From Porodaedalea pini (taxonomy: Eukaryota > Basidiomycota > Agaricomycetes > Hymenochaetales > Hymenochaetaceae), in contig NBAY01000046.1 of the NCBI GenBank assembly GCA_002794775.1, positions 248,001 to 312,000 on the forward strand: DNA of 64,000 nucleotides, written 5' to 3'. Shown here in pieces: positions 1-11,685 of the stretch. The notes under the pieces were generated by a model. The model searched no databases. It saw only the letters and a program-made list of their open reading frames with translations, and was not told the DNA's origin. A program made the translations under genes and the position numbers. Every line of letters starts with the position of its first letter. Position 1 is the stretch's first letter.

Positions 1-1454
1 AGTATCGCTCGAACGCGTGCTTTCTGGTGCCACACATCCTATGCCTTCAGATAGCGAGACGACGTATATCTTCGCTGGGACAGTATATCAGGTAGGATCG
101 TACATTTTCCGTGGTCGAAGGGTCTTGTTCATTCTTATACTCTCAGCTGTACAATTACTGCAAAAGAACGAGGATCAAGGCGAATTGTATCGTTATTGAT
201 GAAGCCGGACAGCTTGGTTTGGGTCCTGCATCTCTAGTTCTGAAATCTCTGGAAAATACTGGCAGAGTCATCGTTGCCGGAGACTCCGAGCAACTCGCGC
301 CTATCTTGACATCTCACTACCCGCAAGTAGAATCGCGACTATTCGGCTCGATTCTTGACTGTTTGATGTCGAATTCGGGAGACGAGGACCCGAGCAAAGC
401 ACTCAGCGACTCGGAGATGGCGACGCCCTTGACATATAACGACCACGCAACTGTTAGCACGATAGTCCAGCTCACTGAAAATTTCCGGTGCGCATTTTCA
501 ATCTAATCCCTGGCTGTATTTGACAAGAGGAGTGGACTTCACGCAGCTTAAACCCGGACCTCGGCGACTTTGTCTCAACAATCTACAAGAGGTCTTTCAA
601 GCCCCAGAAGTCGCAGAACGTGAAAGTAGCGAGGCAATTAGAGAGCTTGGTCAATGCAACCATTCGGGATGCTACACACGCGAGAGCAAGGGACATTCTT
701 GTGGCGTTATCTGCTGCTATGCGTCGGAGGTCCCAGAAGATCCTACAAGAGCCTAAGAGACCAGATAAAAGGGAACAGACCATCCCAACTCTAGACTTGC
801 GACCAATATCCTTAGCTTTGGTTCGACTCGACGTTATATCAACCTACCCTGATCAAATGGGATACGAGACACACGTTCGTGCCGAGGCGACTTTTGCAGC
901 TGCGCTTGTTCGTCTCTTGCAAGAAGCAGCACCGGACGAGACCATATTCGTCGCAACACCACATAGAGTTCAGCGGCAGGCTGTGAAAGACGCCTTGCTT
1001 GCGAGAATAGACGACCTCTCGGAAGCCCTCGGTGCTTTGCAATTGCAGGACGATAAACCGATATTTGCCAGAGACAAGGTCACAGTCGACACGGTAGAAC
1101 GTTTGCAAGGTATGCCGCTCTTTTGCAAGGCTATATATGCATCTGACTGACGATTTGCACTTTCAAGGCTCGGAAGCTGCCTTTGTGATCTGCTTATTCT
1201 CACATACGTATACCGGAAACGCATCTACAGCAATAGACTTTCTACTCGAGCGCAGGCGCCTCAACGTGGCCATTAGTCGAGCAAAGACGCTCTGCATCCT
1301 CGTGACATCACAACAAGTCTTACGTCCTTCAGTAAAGGTTTTTTCAAATCCTCGAAGTGCAAAAGGTTTTGCCTTCCTGAAGGCCTTTGAGGATCGAGCC
1401 TGGTCAGCGGACGCGACGGTCGATCTAGACGAATTAACAGATTTGGTCGGTTAG
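1..1454 (+). CDS. SF1 (Upf1/NFX1-like) helicase, C-terminal part
   Basis: The gene enters from the left edge, so the N-terminus and Walker A are outside. Visible exons are about 1-91, then from about 147 to about 488, about 530-1109, and 1168-1454. Motif II reads VIDEAGQ, followed by an AGDSEQLAP block (motif III) and a LTENFR block (motif IV region). The last exon carries the motif V/VI block LERRRLNVAISRAKT. This order is that of the second RecA domain of superfamily 1B helicases (Upf1, MOV10, NFX1 types), which are ATP-driven RNA or DNA translocases. The intron at 1110-1167 is 58 bases. The stop is TAG at 1452-1454. No frameshift was seen in the conserved blocks. The exact subfamily cannot be told without the N-terminus. 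Confidence 0.85.
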
Positions 1455-1523
1455 ATATATTGAAATGTATACTAATCCTAAAAGCCAAACAACGCTGTTG
1501 TCTATTTATGGATAACAGTACAA

Positions 1524-1531
1524 GTCTAAAC
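1524..1531. repeat. 8-bp target-site duplication of hAT-like element 1 (left)
   Basis: GTCTAAAC occurs directly left of the terminal inverted repeat, and again at 3698-3705 directly right of the other terminus. An exact 8-bp duplication is the hallmark of the hAT superfamily. Confidence 0.85.
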
Positions 1532-3697
1532 AGGACCCCTGAAAATACCTATTGAGGGTTGGGTCAAATCCGGATACTTTTTTCCGGATTTGACCCTCAA
1601 GGGCCGGGGCAATCCGGATACTTTTTTGAAAATTTGGGTCGAAGGGCTGGGACACATTCCGGATAAGGAGAGCCGCCGGACATGGAGGCCTGGGACAATC
1701 CGGATAAGATGTAACATGCCTGGTGCCGAAATAATTCGTGACTTCATTAGGGAGGTGCACTCCACAAACGCTCACCTTCGCATCCGATCAATTCCGACAT
1801 ATACAGTCAAAGATGCGGGACTGCTCCTTTGAACAGTTCGCATTCTCTCCCGAAACACACAATTTCTGACTTTCCAAAAAATATGGTAAGTGTATATGTA
1901 GTAGGACTATATATGTGCCAAGTTTCATAGGATTATGTTGAGTGGTTAAATTCAAATACAGCCTTTTTCATAAGTCCTGCGACACGTGCATGTCACGTGA
2001 AGTGAGCCGCGTCAGAGCCAAAGTGTCGAAAAATTAGAATGAATGCCTATTTTCTCTGTGAATTCTGCACAGTACCTGCTCATTAAGTACTCAAAAAAAA
2101 GGCACGGTTCTCAGGAGAAGAAATATTTAAAATAGGGAGCAATAAATTGACTGTGTAGGTGGGTGGAGATCAAACAAGTGCAGCCAGTCTGTTCTCTCAC
2201 CCATTTCCACTGAGATTCAAAAATTATGGCTCCCCTACATCTACCTGTAAAATTCTTTCCTGTGTCTGTAAATTAAGTATATGACTATACCAACATATCC
2301 TGCAAGTTTGAAGCCAATCCATTCAGTATTCATGGTGCAGCAGCAAGATTTGTGTTCCACTTCAAGCTCTTTCCACCCTCCTTTTCTCACAACAGGTCTT
2401 GCAGAGTAGAACACAAATCTTGCTGCTGGACCATGAATACTGAATGGATTGGCTTCAAACTTTCAGGATATGTTGGTATAGTCATATACTTAATTTACAG
2501 ACACAGGAAAGAATTTTATAGGTAGATGTAGGGGAGCCATAATTTTTGAATCTCAGTGGAAATGGGTGAGAGAACAGACTAGCTGCACTTGTTTGATCTC
2601 CACCCACCTACACAGTCAATTTATTGCTCCCTATTTTAAATATTTCTGCTCCTGAGAACCGTGCCTTTTTTTTGAGTACTTAATGAGCAGGTACTGTGCA
2701 GAATTCACAGAGAAAATAGGCATTCATTCTAATTTTTCGACACTTTGGCTCTGACACGGCTCATTTCACGTGACATGCACGTGTCGCAGGACTTATGAAA
2801 AAGGCTGTAAATCAAAAACCATGAAAAACAGAGCAGGATTTGCACAGTCTGTGTAGTGCAAATTTGTTTCTATTATTTTTTGCCTAATATTTCTTTAATA
2901 AATCTAAGTGAGTGATGAAGCACTATCTTGATAATATATTGAATGCTTTTTTGTGGCAAAAGGACATGATGTATAAATTATGGATGGCAGAAAGTGCCGG
3001 GAGGTCCTGAAATGTGATGAACAAGTAAGGCAATGGGATGACATAATATGTTACCTTGCCGATCCAAGCTTACAAACAGTGTAGTCTCACGGGTGTTCAA
3101 AGGAGTGGTTTCCGTGTCATAAAGCCTGTTTTTTTCTTGCCTTCAAATCAATTTCACTTGCACACTTCAGGGCTCAAAAAACTTCATGTAGATACTTTTG
3201 ATACGGATCTCCACATTAATGTAAAAATTTAGCAAAAACATGTTGTGTGTGACATTTTGCGGAAGGAATCCAAGTTGGTGTTCAAAGGACGCGTCTTTGA
3301 CTGTACCGCCCCATGAATTTCTCTGCGTCCTTCCAGATCAAGCAATCTTGCGATGCGACACACATTCAATTGAGCTTTCGAGTGCATCACACACTATTTG
3401 GTTGGAAATTCAGTCAATTGTCAGTCATTTTCCGGCAATTATGAAGGACTTTAGAAAGAGAAAGTAGGTTTTTTCTGGTTATTTACAGAATTAGTAGTAC
3501 TTTTTTTTTGTCTATGGCCTGGCTGCAATCCAGATAAAATTTCCCTTCTGGGAGGGCTGGGGCCGCAATCCGGACAATCCGGACAAACTTTTCTGATGCC
3601 TCCCCGAATCCGGATAAAACAGGCCCATTTTCGCCAAAAAATCCGGATAAAATGACCCCCTGTGGGGTGCCCTCAAAAGGCATTTTCAGGGGTCCCT
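1532..3697. mobile_element. hAT-like non-autonomous element 1
   Basis: The ends form terminal inverted repeats: AGGACCCCTGAAAAT on the left and its complement, with one extra G, on the right. An 8-bp duplication, GTCTAAAC, flanks them. Both subterminal zones (about 1560-1720 and 3525-3660) hold repeated copies of a CCGGATA-centred motif, often preceded by GGCCTGGG or GGGCTGGG. The interior has no recognisable transposase. A 75-codon frame at 3240-3467 resembles nothing I know. A palindromic TA-flanked element sits inside at 1959-2807, so the element is composite and older than that insertion. It lies between the helicase and the Trk transporter genes. Confidence 0.75.
1959..2807. mobile_element. 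Palindromic (foldback) Tc1/mariner-type element, copy 1
   Basis: Two arms of 399 bases (1959-2357 and 2409-2807) are inverted copies of each other around a 51-base unique centre (2358-2408). The ends read CAGCCTTTTTCAT, and TA dinucleotides flank them at 1957-1958 and 2808-2809, the Tc1/mariner target duplication. There is no coding capacity. A second copy at 47107-47951 has the same structure, with the centre in the opposite orientation. The left end of the transposase-bearing element at 61869 matches one arm and most of the centre. It is nested inside hAT-like element 1. Confidence 0.85.
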
Positions 3698-3705
3698 GTC
3701 TAAAC
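3698..3705. repeat. 8-bp target-site duplication of hAT-like element 1 (right)
   Basis: GTCTAAAC is identical to 1524-1531 and marks the right boundary of the element. Confidence 0.85.
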
Positions 3706-3901
3706 CCTTCGAAGTAAGAAATATCGAGAGCCCGTAATGCGGAAATCTGTTAGATATCTATGTATGCAAAGCCAAAATAAGGCCGAGATGACAGGTAGGA
3801 GGGTATATGAGACAACATCAATTATACTGTTCTGTCCGGGCGATGCTGGCGTGATTGTCGGTAATATGCAATTAGAGAAAAGGGTAGGTACAGTTGTGCG
3901 T

Positions 3902-6900
3902 TTATTGTGGCGGTGGAGATTCATGACTAGCCCGTGGTGTGAGTGTGCGTCTCTCGGGGGACTCTGTTGTCGGCTTCTCTAGGGTTGTATCAACGGGGCG
4001 AGTAGGACCGTTCTCTACACTTCTCTCAGGGTCTTCACCCTCGTCGTCTTCCAGAGCCTCTTCGTCATCGTCTAGTGTATCCGAAGATTTCTTGAACTCG
4101 AAGGGCAGCATCACTGCACGATCGATGGCAACGGGAAGTCCACGGTGGCGGCCACGAAGCATTACAATACTGACGATCAGCTTCGATAAAGGCGTCAAGG
4201 CGCCGGAGAAAGAGAAGTTCGCCTGGATGTCACAAAAATATGAGAGAACAAAGCCAGCAGAATGCAATATAACTCACATAGGGAACACCTAGACTGAGTC
4301 CAACTCCACCGTAAGCAGAAACTAACTCGAAAACTGCGTGAAGAATGAGTCGGTATTAACCTAGCGCTTTGAATGATGAATAATACTGACGTAAAGCAAA
4401 GATAGTAAACCACTGGAAGTTGTTCTCGTCCTGGATCTTGGTCCGCTCGATGATACAAAGTAAAAACAAGGCCAGGCCTAACCACCACATGTCTAGACAT
4501 CGATTGTTAGAATATGGGCATAGGGATTTAGTGAGCTAGAAAAGCTTGCCGAAAGCGAGCTGTCTCCGAGCATGCCGTGTAAGATAACGACCCCAGACTG
4601 CAACTCTCGGTTCTTCCGAACTTGGCTCAGCCGAATCTGGGTCCTCCTCTTCATCGTCGAATACGCCTAATGATTTCTCCTCATAGACATTTGTCGAGCG
4701 AATGCTTTAGTGAAAGGCAAAGTCAACGTCTAATAAGTGCAACGTTAAGAAGAGCATTACCTCATAGCGATAGGATCTGCACAAACGAAAGATGAATCTC
4801 GTACAACACTACAAATTCGAAACGATACTTACAAACACTGATGTACATCATCATCACATATAGTGTCCTGTTGATAGGCAAGTTAGGCGAGCATGGGGTT
4901 TAATCTCAGTCTAAAACTCACTGTACAGCGGGTGCCACGTTGGAAAGTGCGACAATGACAAACCCAGCTGCGCGCACGGACATTGCTTGCAGTAACCCTA
5001 TGGCAAAACGCACACCTAACGGTATAGCCTCTACTGTCGGGTTGCCAATGTCTAGAACCAGGAAGAAGAACCAATCCGTAACACTTCAACGCAGTTAGAA
5101 ATGTCCCCGTAACGAGCCTCGATTTGACTGGTAACGTACTTTAGCATGATCACCACCCACAAGAGAAGCCACGTTTGATGCGAAGGGAAAAGGTAGATGA
5201 AGCATCTCCGAGGATGGTCGAGCAGGAAATGAAGAGTTTCGTTCAGACGCGAATTGAAAGGAACGCATTTCGTGATAGACCAACTACCGAGAAAGTGTCA
5301 ACAGCTCATCATTCCAGTCAAGATATTGACTCACATTACAAAGCGCAGACTAGACCCAACAATACGATGAGTTCAGCACTAGAAGATCAACACAGAACTT
5401 ACAAGATCGGCTGGCAAATCACCTCCATCAGCTCTCGCCTTATATATCAAAATAAATGGCTCTCACAAAAGCAGTATACCCAGCAGGAATAAGAATCACA
5501 CACACGAAGATGAGAGGATATGCTTCTTGGAAGGGAATCATCGATTGGTCCACCAATGACAAGCCCGAATTCGTGTAGGCTGAGACGGCCACGAAAGCAG
5601 AAAACCACGCAGGTGGGATATATCGGTGAAGATTCGGAGGCTCGAAATCGCTCCTCCATCTGGAAATGGACATATAAGGCGCGATAATAGTGAACCCTAT
5701 AAGCTGAATGGCAAAATGGTACTGTATTGTGAATTGTCAGCTCAGCGTGTGTCGCAATACGTGATAAAGCCTTACACCAGCAATAATCCATAGAAGGACA
5801 GTCAGAGCGCGATACTCAACGCCTCCGAGCTCCTCCAGATTCTCTTTGGTGAGCAGATGGAATTTGGAATTTCTCCCGATGATCGCATTGAATGATATAT
5901 AGGGCGCGTTTCTTGAGCTGTCGTCCGCATTCGTACCCGGAAACGTCGACATCGTCTGCATGCGCGGCAAAGTCACGGTACGTACAAGGCGACGCTCGAG
6001 GCCAGGAAAAACTTTCTTGAATAGCCGCATGAGTAGAACCGTCGGGTAGGGGAAACCACCGTAACCCGTATTTTTGCTGCTATGCTCACGCACGGAGCTC
6101 TTAAACGTTCGATGAGTGTGCTGTGTAGTGTACCGTCGAGTGAGCGGCACGCCGCCGGGAGGAACATAGCCTGCCAGGTGATTAGGATATACTTAAATGC
6201 AGATCGGAACACACACCTCGATCGTCGTGAACAACGTCTGCTATTGAACTGTACCTCCTAGAATCGCTCGGGCTTCTTGATCTTTGACTGGCAGTATTAT
6301 TCATAAGGGATGGTCGTCGTTCCCGAGATAGCCTCCTTCCTCGAAGATCGCGATCAGGTGTACGGAATTCTACCGTCAGTGAGTGGCCGAGTGGAACGCT
6401 AGCTCTCGGATTTCCATTCTGAAGAGTTGGAGATCGTGCTAGGATTGGAGCTCCAGGTCCATTTGGGGAATCAGCATCTGCATCAGGACCAGCAACGATG
6501 TCGGATGGTGGAGTGGAACTAAAACTAGATTTTATATTATCATGCAAAACATCGAAACAGTCCTTACCTCGCGTGGTCTGATCGCTTCCCTTGAAGTTCC
6601 GCCACTGTGACTGACATCGCACGAGGTCGAGGAGGAGGAGCAAACACCGGCTCCTCTGAGATCCAACCATTTGGGCCGACGGGCTTCGGCGCATCATCCA
6701 TCCGATGTATCATGTCTGTCCGCAGCTTACGAAATGTTTTCTTGCTGGAAAACCCGAATAATCTCTTGTCATCCTTCTCTTCCCCGTTGCGTCCACCACT
6801 GCCGCTCTCCGTCACGGGCGTCAGAGATCTGTGTGGAGTGAAAGCGCGTGTCATCCTCCGACCCAAGGACGGCCTTTCAGTACCCTCCTTGCTTCCGAGT

Positions 6901-7423
6901 TCAACATTTGCTTTCCTTTTTGCGATTTCGGATTCCACAATATGCTCGAATCTCTTGGCAAAGTACCGTCTGATATGTATAAGCTGGTAGGCTCGGTGCA
7001 GCATAATCAGACCAGTACTCACCTGCGAATATACACCATCACCCACGACACGACCACCTTAAACATAAAGTAAGCTTTGAAACAGGCGGGTTTCATTTAT
7101 GAATACGCACCGGGCTGCCTATAGAAGACTGCACGAACAAAAGAGCTTGCTGGAACCCAGTGAGCGCGCTGAGATCGACCGTGGAAAGACCGCACTCGGT
7201 GATGGCGCTAAAGCAGATGAAAAGCGCATCGATGTAGGCAATATGGTTCTTTCCATTTGCTGCATAGAGTATGGCGGAGAAAACGAGGGGCGTGAAGGTG
7301 CTGGATGCGAGATTGTCAGTGAGAGCCGTGAAAGGTGAGTCTACATGAATTTGCTCACAAGAAAAGAACGTGTATACGGAAAAAGTTGAGGTGATGCCTA
7401 AATTCCGACCATATGTTAGCCAT
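3902..7423 (-). CDS. TRK1: Trk-type potassium transporter
   Basis: Plasma-membrane K+ uptake transporter of the fungal Trk1/2 family. The ATG at 7421-7423 starts a 65-base exon encoding a basic N-terminus (HHLNFFRIH). A 58-base intron (7301-7358) leads into the first pore unit. All four pore loops can be read in order: SAITECGLSTVDLS, SAYTNSGLSLVDQS, an MSVRAAGFVIVAL segment near 4970, and SAYGGVGLSLGVP near 4300. Between units 1 and 2 is the long, hydrophilic, Ser/Arg-rich cytoplasmic loop usual for fungal Trk (about 6200-6950). The C-terminus carries the family signature MLRGRHRGLPVAIDRAVML and then an acidic tail. The stop is TAA at 3902-3904. The gene is multi-exon, and I saw no lesion in the conserved segments. 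A start further upstream is not supported. Confidence 0.9.
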
Positions 7424-7658
7424 CTAGCCGTAGGGCGGGGACGCGGTGACGGTCGAGGTCGAAGTTCCAGTTAAGTATAAAAGTAGTCCGCGAGTCTCAG
7501 CGTAGGGTGGCGTCAGAGTAACGTGATCACATAGGGCACGTGCTTGACCCCAAAGCAACGCCTAACTTAAGTAAACTTTTCCCCGACAATCTGACACTAG
7601 TACTATAAATAGCACGGCGAAGCAAGGCTCAATTCTTAGCAGGTTAGCAGGTTATATG

Positions 7659-8350
7659 AGGACCCCTGGCAATATTAATACGCACGGAGGCCTGAATCAA
7701 ATCCGGATAATTTTGGCCGGATTTGGACCTTGAGGCCTGGGCAATCCGGATAATTTTGGTCAAAATTTGGCCGGAGGCCTGGGGAAAAATCCGGCTAAGA
7801 CATCCCTGAGGCCTGGATCAATCCGGATAACATGACCAAGTAATCCAGCTGGTAACTCATATATCAGAAAGCATATGTTACTGTGGGACCGCTTCCTCTT
7901 ATATAGACCTCAAATCTTCGATTTATTCAGAAACAATGTGAATTAGATAATAAAATAAAATAAAGCTTATTTACAAGATATCGGCTGTTCTCCTATCAAA
8001 ACCAATATTTTACTTCCTTTTTGGTTGCACATTTACTTTGTCAAACCTTTGATCTCAAGACTCAGAAGTCCGAGTTTCATTAATTCATGTTTTATCCTCA
8101 AGCAATTAACTACAAATTTGCCCCAAATGAAGATTTTCTATCTACTTACAGCTCTGGTGAGGCCTGTCTAAATCCGGATAAAAACACCACAAAAGGGAGG
8201 CCTGGGTAAAAATCCGGACAAGTCGACCGAAATTTTTTGAAGGCCTGGGCAATCCGGATAAAACGGGCCCGCTAGGGCCCGAAAAAATCCGGATAAAAGA
8301 CTTCCCTCCTCAGACAGGCCTCAATTAGTATTAATATTGCCAGGGGTCCT
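7659..8350. mobile_element. hAT-like non-autonomous element 2 (MITE)
   Basis: This 692-bp element has 23-bp perfect terminal inverted repeats that begin AGGACCCCTGGCAATATT. They are flanked by the exact 8-bp duplication GTTATATG (7651-7658 and 8351-8358). Each end holds four spaced copies of AATCCGGATAA or close variants, each next to an AGGCCTGG block, in the same orientation at both ends. It has no coding capacity. It shares the terminal AGGACCCCTG and the CCGGATAA arrays with element 1 at 1532-3697, so the two form one family. The perfect termini and duplication suggest a fairly recent insertion. Confidence 0.85.
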
Positions 8351-8358
8351 GTTATATG

Positions 8359-9232
8359 AGCACCGAAGAGGCGTCCCGAGCACAGCATATATTGCTCCCT
8401 ACGCCCGATTTGAGGAATATTATTATTACTAATGTCGTTGGGACAACTGGAGTTATCGGACGGACACTTCTCTAGATCTACCTTCCTTCTGCTAGTCTAT
8501 CGGAGGGAGGCCCGATCGTCTCCGAGAGCGCACGTTCGGAAATATTTTGCCACAAATTTAAATATCTCCTTTTTCTCGGGTGTATGCGCTCACGCAAACA
8601 CCAGCTCCATGCAACGTCACCGCCTTCTATTGCGTGGCCACTCGACTCCCGAGTGTTATCTCCGGACGATACTGAGCGCCGGTCTTGCCCACACCTTGCG
8701 GTCCTAGGGTGTCTAGTGCTCTCGCCACGACAGTCTGGGTCCTATTCTCCATTTACGGTGGATAAGCACGGCAGGGCCAACTCGACTCGCTCAAAGTCGT
8801 CATGGGATCCGGAGTAGGAAATTTGGATGCATTCAGGGACCGGTAGTCACCGTATCGGAGGTCCTATTCGGGTCCTCAAAGCAGGATACAAGGCCAAGGC
8901 GACACGAATCTACAATGTAACTTTGAAGTCTTTAGAATTCAAGCACTGGGAAAGTTCTGACTCGGCAATCGCACGGCGATCACTAATTAGGACAAGCATT
9001 TCCTTTTGCGGTCGAAGGGATCGACGAAAATGAACTACGGTACCGGTGGCTTGAACTTCCTGTGGCAACCTTTTTTTTTGAAGACAGCAAAACGTACTTT
9101 AAACGACCTCTCATCGTTCTCTTTATACATCCCTGACTCATACATTCTCGTATCTTACTGCTCAATACAGTCTCTCACACTCTTTCTCATTCAAACACGT
9201 ACCGTCTTGGACTGAACCGTTACTGTATAACG
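8359..9232. other. Intergenic, no gene recognised
   Basis: About 870 bases between hAT-like element 2 and the next possible gene. Short open frames exist but show no codon bias, domain or splice pattern that I would support. A pyrimidine-rich stretch before 9233 could be the promoter or leader of the following gene. Confidence 0.4.
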
Positions 9233-9693
9233 ATGTCACTCTCCTTCAAAAATCGAGTCGCCTGGTTGCACTTATCTGTCTTCTGGCTCCTTTCCTTCTG
9301 TAAGTTCTGGCAGAATTCCTGAAGCTAATGCTCATCATACCTGCGTCACTCGTACTTTGATAAATCTAGTATCAACGCAAATCTACGCGGTGCCGATCTG
9401 GCGAACAGCTCAGGTTGCCGCCCAATCCAAAAACATAGGGTGCATGCACGGCTGTGATTTCGTTCGTCTACACACGTTCTTTACATGTATACTCGCTTGT
9501 TAACTGATTGTGTCTCCTTCAGGGCCATTCAAACTCAAATTCATCGGATTTCATCGCTGCTACTTCACGCCATGCAGTGCCTTTCAGGTTCCCGGAATTC
9601 AGTGCTGGACACTTTCTGGTCATCCCTGTTGCCGCTATAGCGGCCGTCTGCTATCATGTGATGAAGACTAGAAGTGCGGGGAGGTCGCTGTAG
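9233..9693 (+). CDS. Possible small secreted/GPI-like protein
   Basis: A candidate three-exon gene (9233-9299, 9370-9461, 9523-9693) giving about 109 residues. Exon 1 encodes a basic, hydrophobic leader (SFKNRVAWLHLSVFWLLSF) like a signal peptide. The last exon is Ser/Asn-rich and ends in a hydrophobic run (HFLVIPVAAIAAVCYHVM) and a short basic tail, as in GPI-anchored or tail-anchored proteins. The first intron has a clean GTAAGT...TAG. The second donor (GTTCGT at 9462) is weak, and a GTGCAT donor at 9440 would change the reading frame of exon 3. It is similar in layout, not in sequence, to the gene at 16053. Function unknown. Confidence 0.35.
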
Positions 9694-9886
9694 AGGTTTA
9701 ATCTCATCGCCGTGCTGACTCTGCACAATGTGGCTTCCCATTACTTCAGACGTACGTTATGTTTTCTTATAACATGCTCTAAAGCAAACATCACACGTTC
9801 ATATAATATGAGCTAGTACTGCAAGAAAGGCAGATTCACCGTGAAAATAAAGTATACTGTACATCGGGAAAGACAGGGGGGTAAAA

Positions 9887-11685
9887 TCACAGCCTTGCCT
9901 GCCTGAACTGGGAAAGCTGAAGTTTCTCATCTGTAAAAATAAGTCGAGAGCCCATCAGTTCCGAACATCTAAACAGCGGCGTAAATAAAAACGCACAAGT
10001 ATTGTTGTACAGGACATGCTCTGGGCTCGGTACAGTGTGCACCGTAAGCGCGTGTGCATCGACCATCTCGGGCACAAGCTCGCTCAGCTTCGTGATGCCG
10101 AGCATGCGCATGCCGATCACCATCTCGTCACGCAGCATATTGAGCGCATGCTCGACGCCCTCCTGGCCGTACGCGCAGTACGAATACAAGAATCCCCTCC
10201 CAATGCCTGCAGCGCTCGCTCCGAGGGCAAGCGCCTTGAGGATGTCAGACGCACGTCGCACACCACCGTCGGCGAAAATATGGAAGTTCGGATTTGGCCA
10301 GAGCTTACGCTTCGTCAGTTCATCGATGACCTCGGCGAGGATCTCCAATCCTGAACGTGCCATGTCGAGCTGGCGACCGCCGTGGTTCGAGAGCACTACG
10401 CCCTGCACACCTGACTCGATGGCGAGAATGGTATCTTCCCAGGTCGCGACACCCTTGAGAATGTTGGACACTACGGAAAACACCATGAGCATGAGCTTTA
10501 AGACCCAAATCTATGGGTTGAAAGACTTGCTTTTTGTGATACTCTGGAACCACCTGAGATCGTCTCAATCCAGGCTGGGATCGATAAAGGACTAGTAAAG
10601 AATTAGATCAGCTGGAAACGCTACATAGATTAAAGCAAAAGAAACGCACACTGGTGGCACGAGTATGGCCTTCGCCTTTCTCGACTTTCTGTCCCTCTTG
10701 GATCTTTGCACCGCCCTCATTGCCGCCATCATCGGCAGTCTTCATTCGCATATCCTTCTCGCGACGGCCAAGTTGAGGCGCATCAACAGTAATGAACAGT
10801 GCCTTTACTCCGCGCTTCTCCGCGTTCTGAACATATTTACGCGTGAGCTCGCGGTTCTGGTTCACGTAGCTGACATAAAAATGAGTGTGAATCGGTTTCA
10901 GCACGTCGACGGACTCACAGCTGCGAGAAAAACTCCTGTCCCGGCACAGCAGCATCAACAATCTCGTCAAAAGTGAAGGACGCAAAAGTCGAGATCATCT
11001 GGATGATCCCGTTCTTGCCTGCCGCACGGGTGAGGCATAGTTCACCGTCGGGGTGTCCGAGTTTCCCAAGCGCCATCGCCGAGATATAGAATGGCATGCT
11101 GGACTTGCAGCCCATAATAGAGTGGCTCAGGTCAACCTTGCTCACGTTGCGTAGCACACGCGGCCTAAACCAGACACGCTAGAAAGCATTATGGTTCTCA
11201 CGTATCGCGATCTCGTCGTCTGCCGCACTGGAATAGTACGCCCAGGTCTTTGGTGGGAGGATGGCACGTGCCAGGACTTCGAAGTCGAAAAGGTTCATGA
11301 TGTCGGAGAGCGGAGGACGAGCTGCTAGAAGCGCTGCGCGCCGGCGCTCTTCAGGAGTCTGAGCCTCGATGACCTGCGTGACGCTGGTTGGATCGACTGG
11401 ACCGAGGTGTTTCTCCTTCGGCAGATGTGTTGTTACGACATCGGAGGCGTGTATAGGTTCGTATGGCTTTGTCGCATCCTCTCCGGCATACTTGAGGATA
11501 ATATTCGCGCCTCCCGGATGTTCTACGTCGGTTAATAAACGGAAGTGAGTTAAATTTCAGTCCGAGGAGTAGAGCGTACTGTCTAGGAAGTCGGTGACGT
11601 CGTAGACTTTCCCATGTATGATAATCCAGCAATTATCTTTGCTGCTATGTTGGGCAACAGCTTCCCCAGAAATGAGAGCAGACAT
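9887..11685 (-). pseudogene. CYB2: Flavocytochrome b2 (L-lactate dehydrogenase), two nonsense codons
   Basis: The family oxidises L-lactate to pyruvate with FMN and passes electrons to cytochrome c through a b5-type haem domain. The ATG at 11683-11685 is followed by a cytochrome b5 domain: CWIIIHGKVYDVTDFL, then HPGG after a 57-base intron (11523-11579). Next come a linker and the FMN barrel, with MPFYISAMALGKLGHPDGE, FITVDAPQLGRREKDMR and the active-site His segment VVLSNHGGRQLD. No mitochondrial presequence precedes the b5 domain. Two in-frame stops interrupt conserved positions: TAG at 11179-11181, inside NAF*RVWFRPR, and TGA at 10565-10567, inside the FIDPSL...DDL segment where Trp is usual. 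One intron uses a GC donor (GCAAGT, near 10530). The frame is otherwise intact, so inactivation looks recent, unless these are sequence errors. Confidence 0.8.

Noticed and set aside
1959..2807. Possible CRISPR or rRNA-like structure from the long inverted repeat
   Set aside because: There is a single pair of inverted arms with TA ends and no regularly spaced direct repeats. It is a transposon structure.
3240..3467. 75-codon frame inside hAT-like element 1 as a transposase remnant
   Set aside because: No motif of a hAT transposase or BED finger is visible. It is likely a chance frame.
7662..8350. Regularly spaced CCGGATAA units as a CRISPR-like array or operator cluster
   Set aside because: They lie inside terminal inverted repeats with an 8-bp duplication and occur again in a second element, so they are subterminal transposon motifs.
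11161..11240. A 23-base intron in flavocytochrome b2 (GTGAG...CTAG) that would remove the TAG
   Set aside because: Too short for a usual fungal intron, and removing 23 bases would break the reading frame of the conserved RVWFRPR segment.
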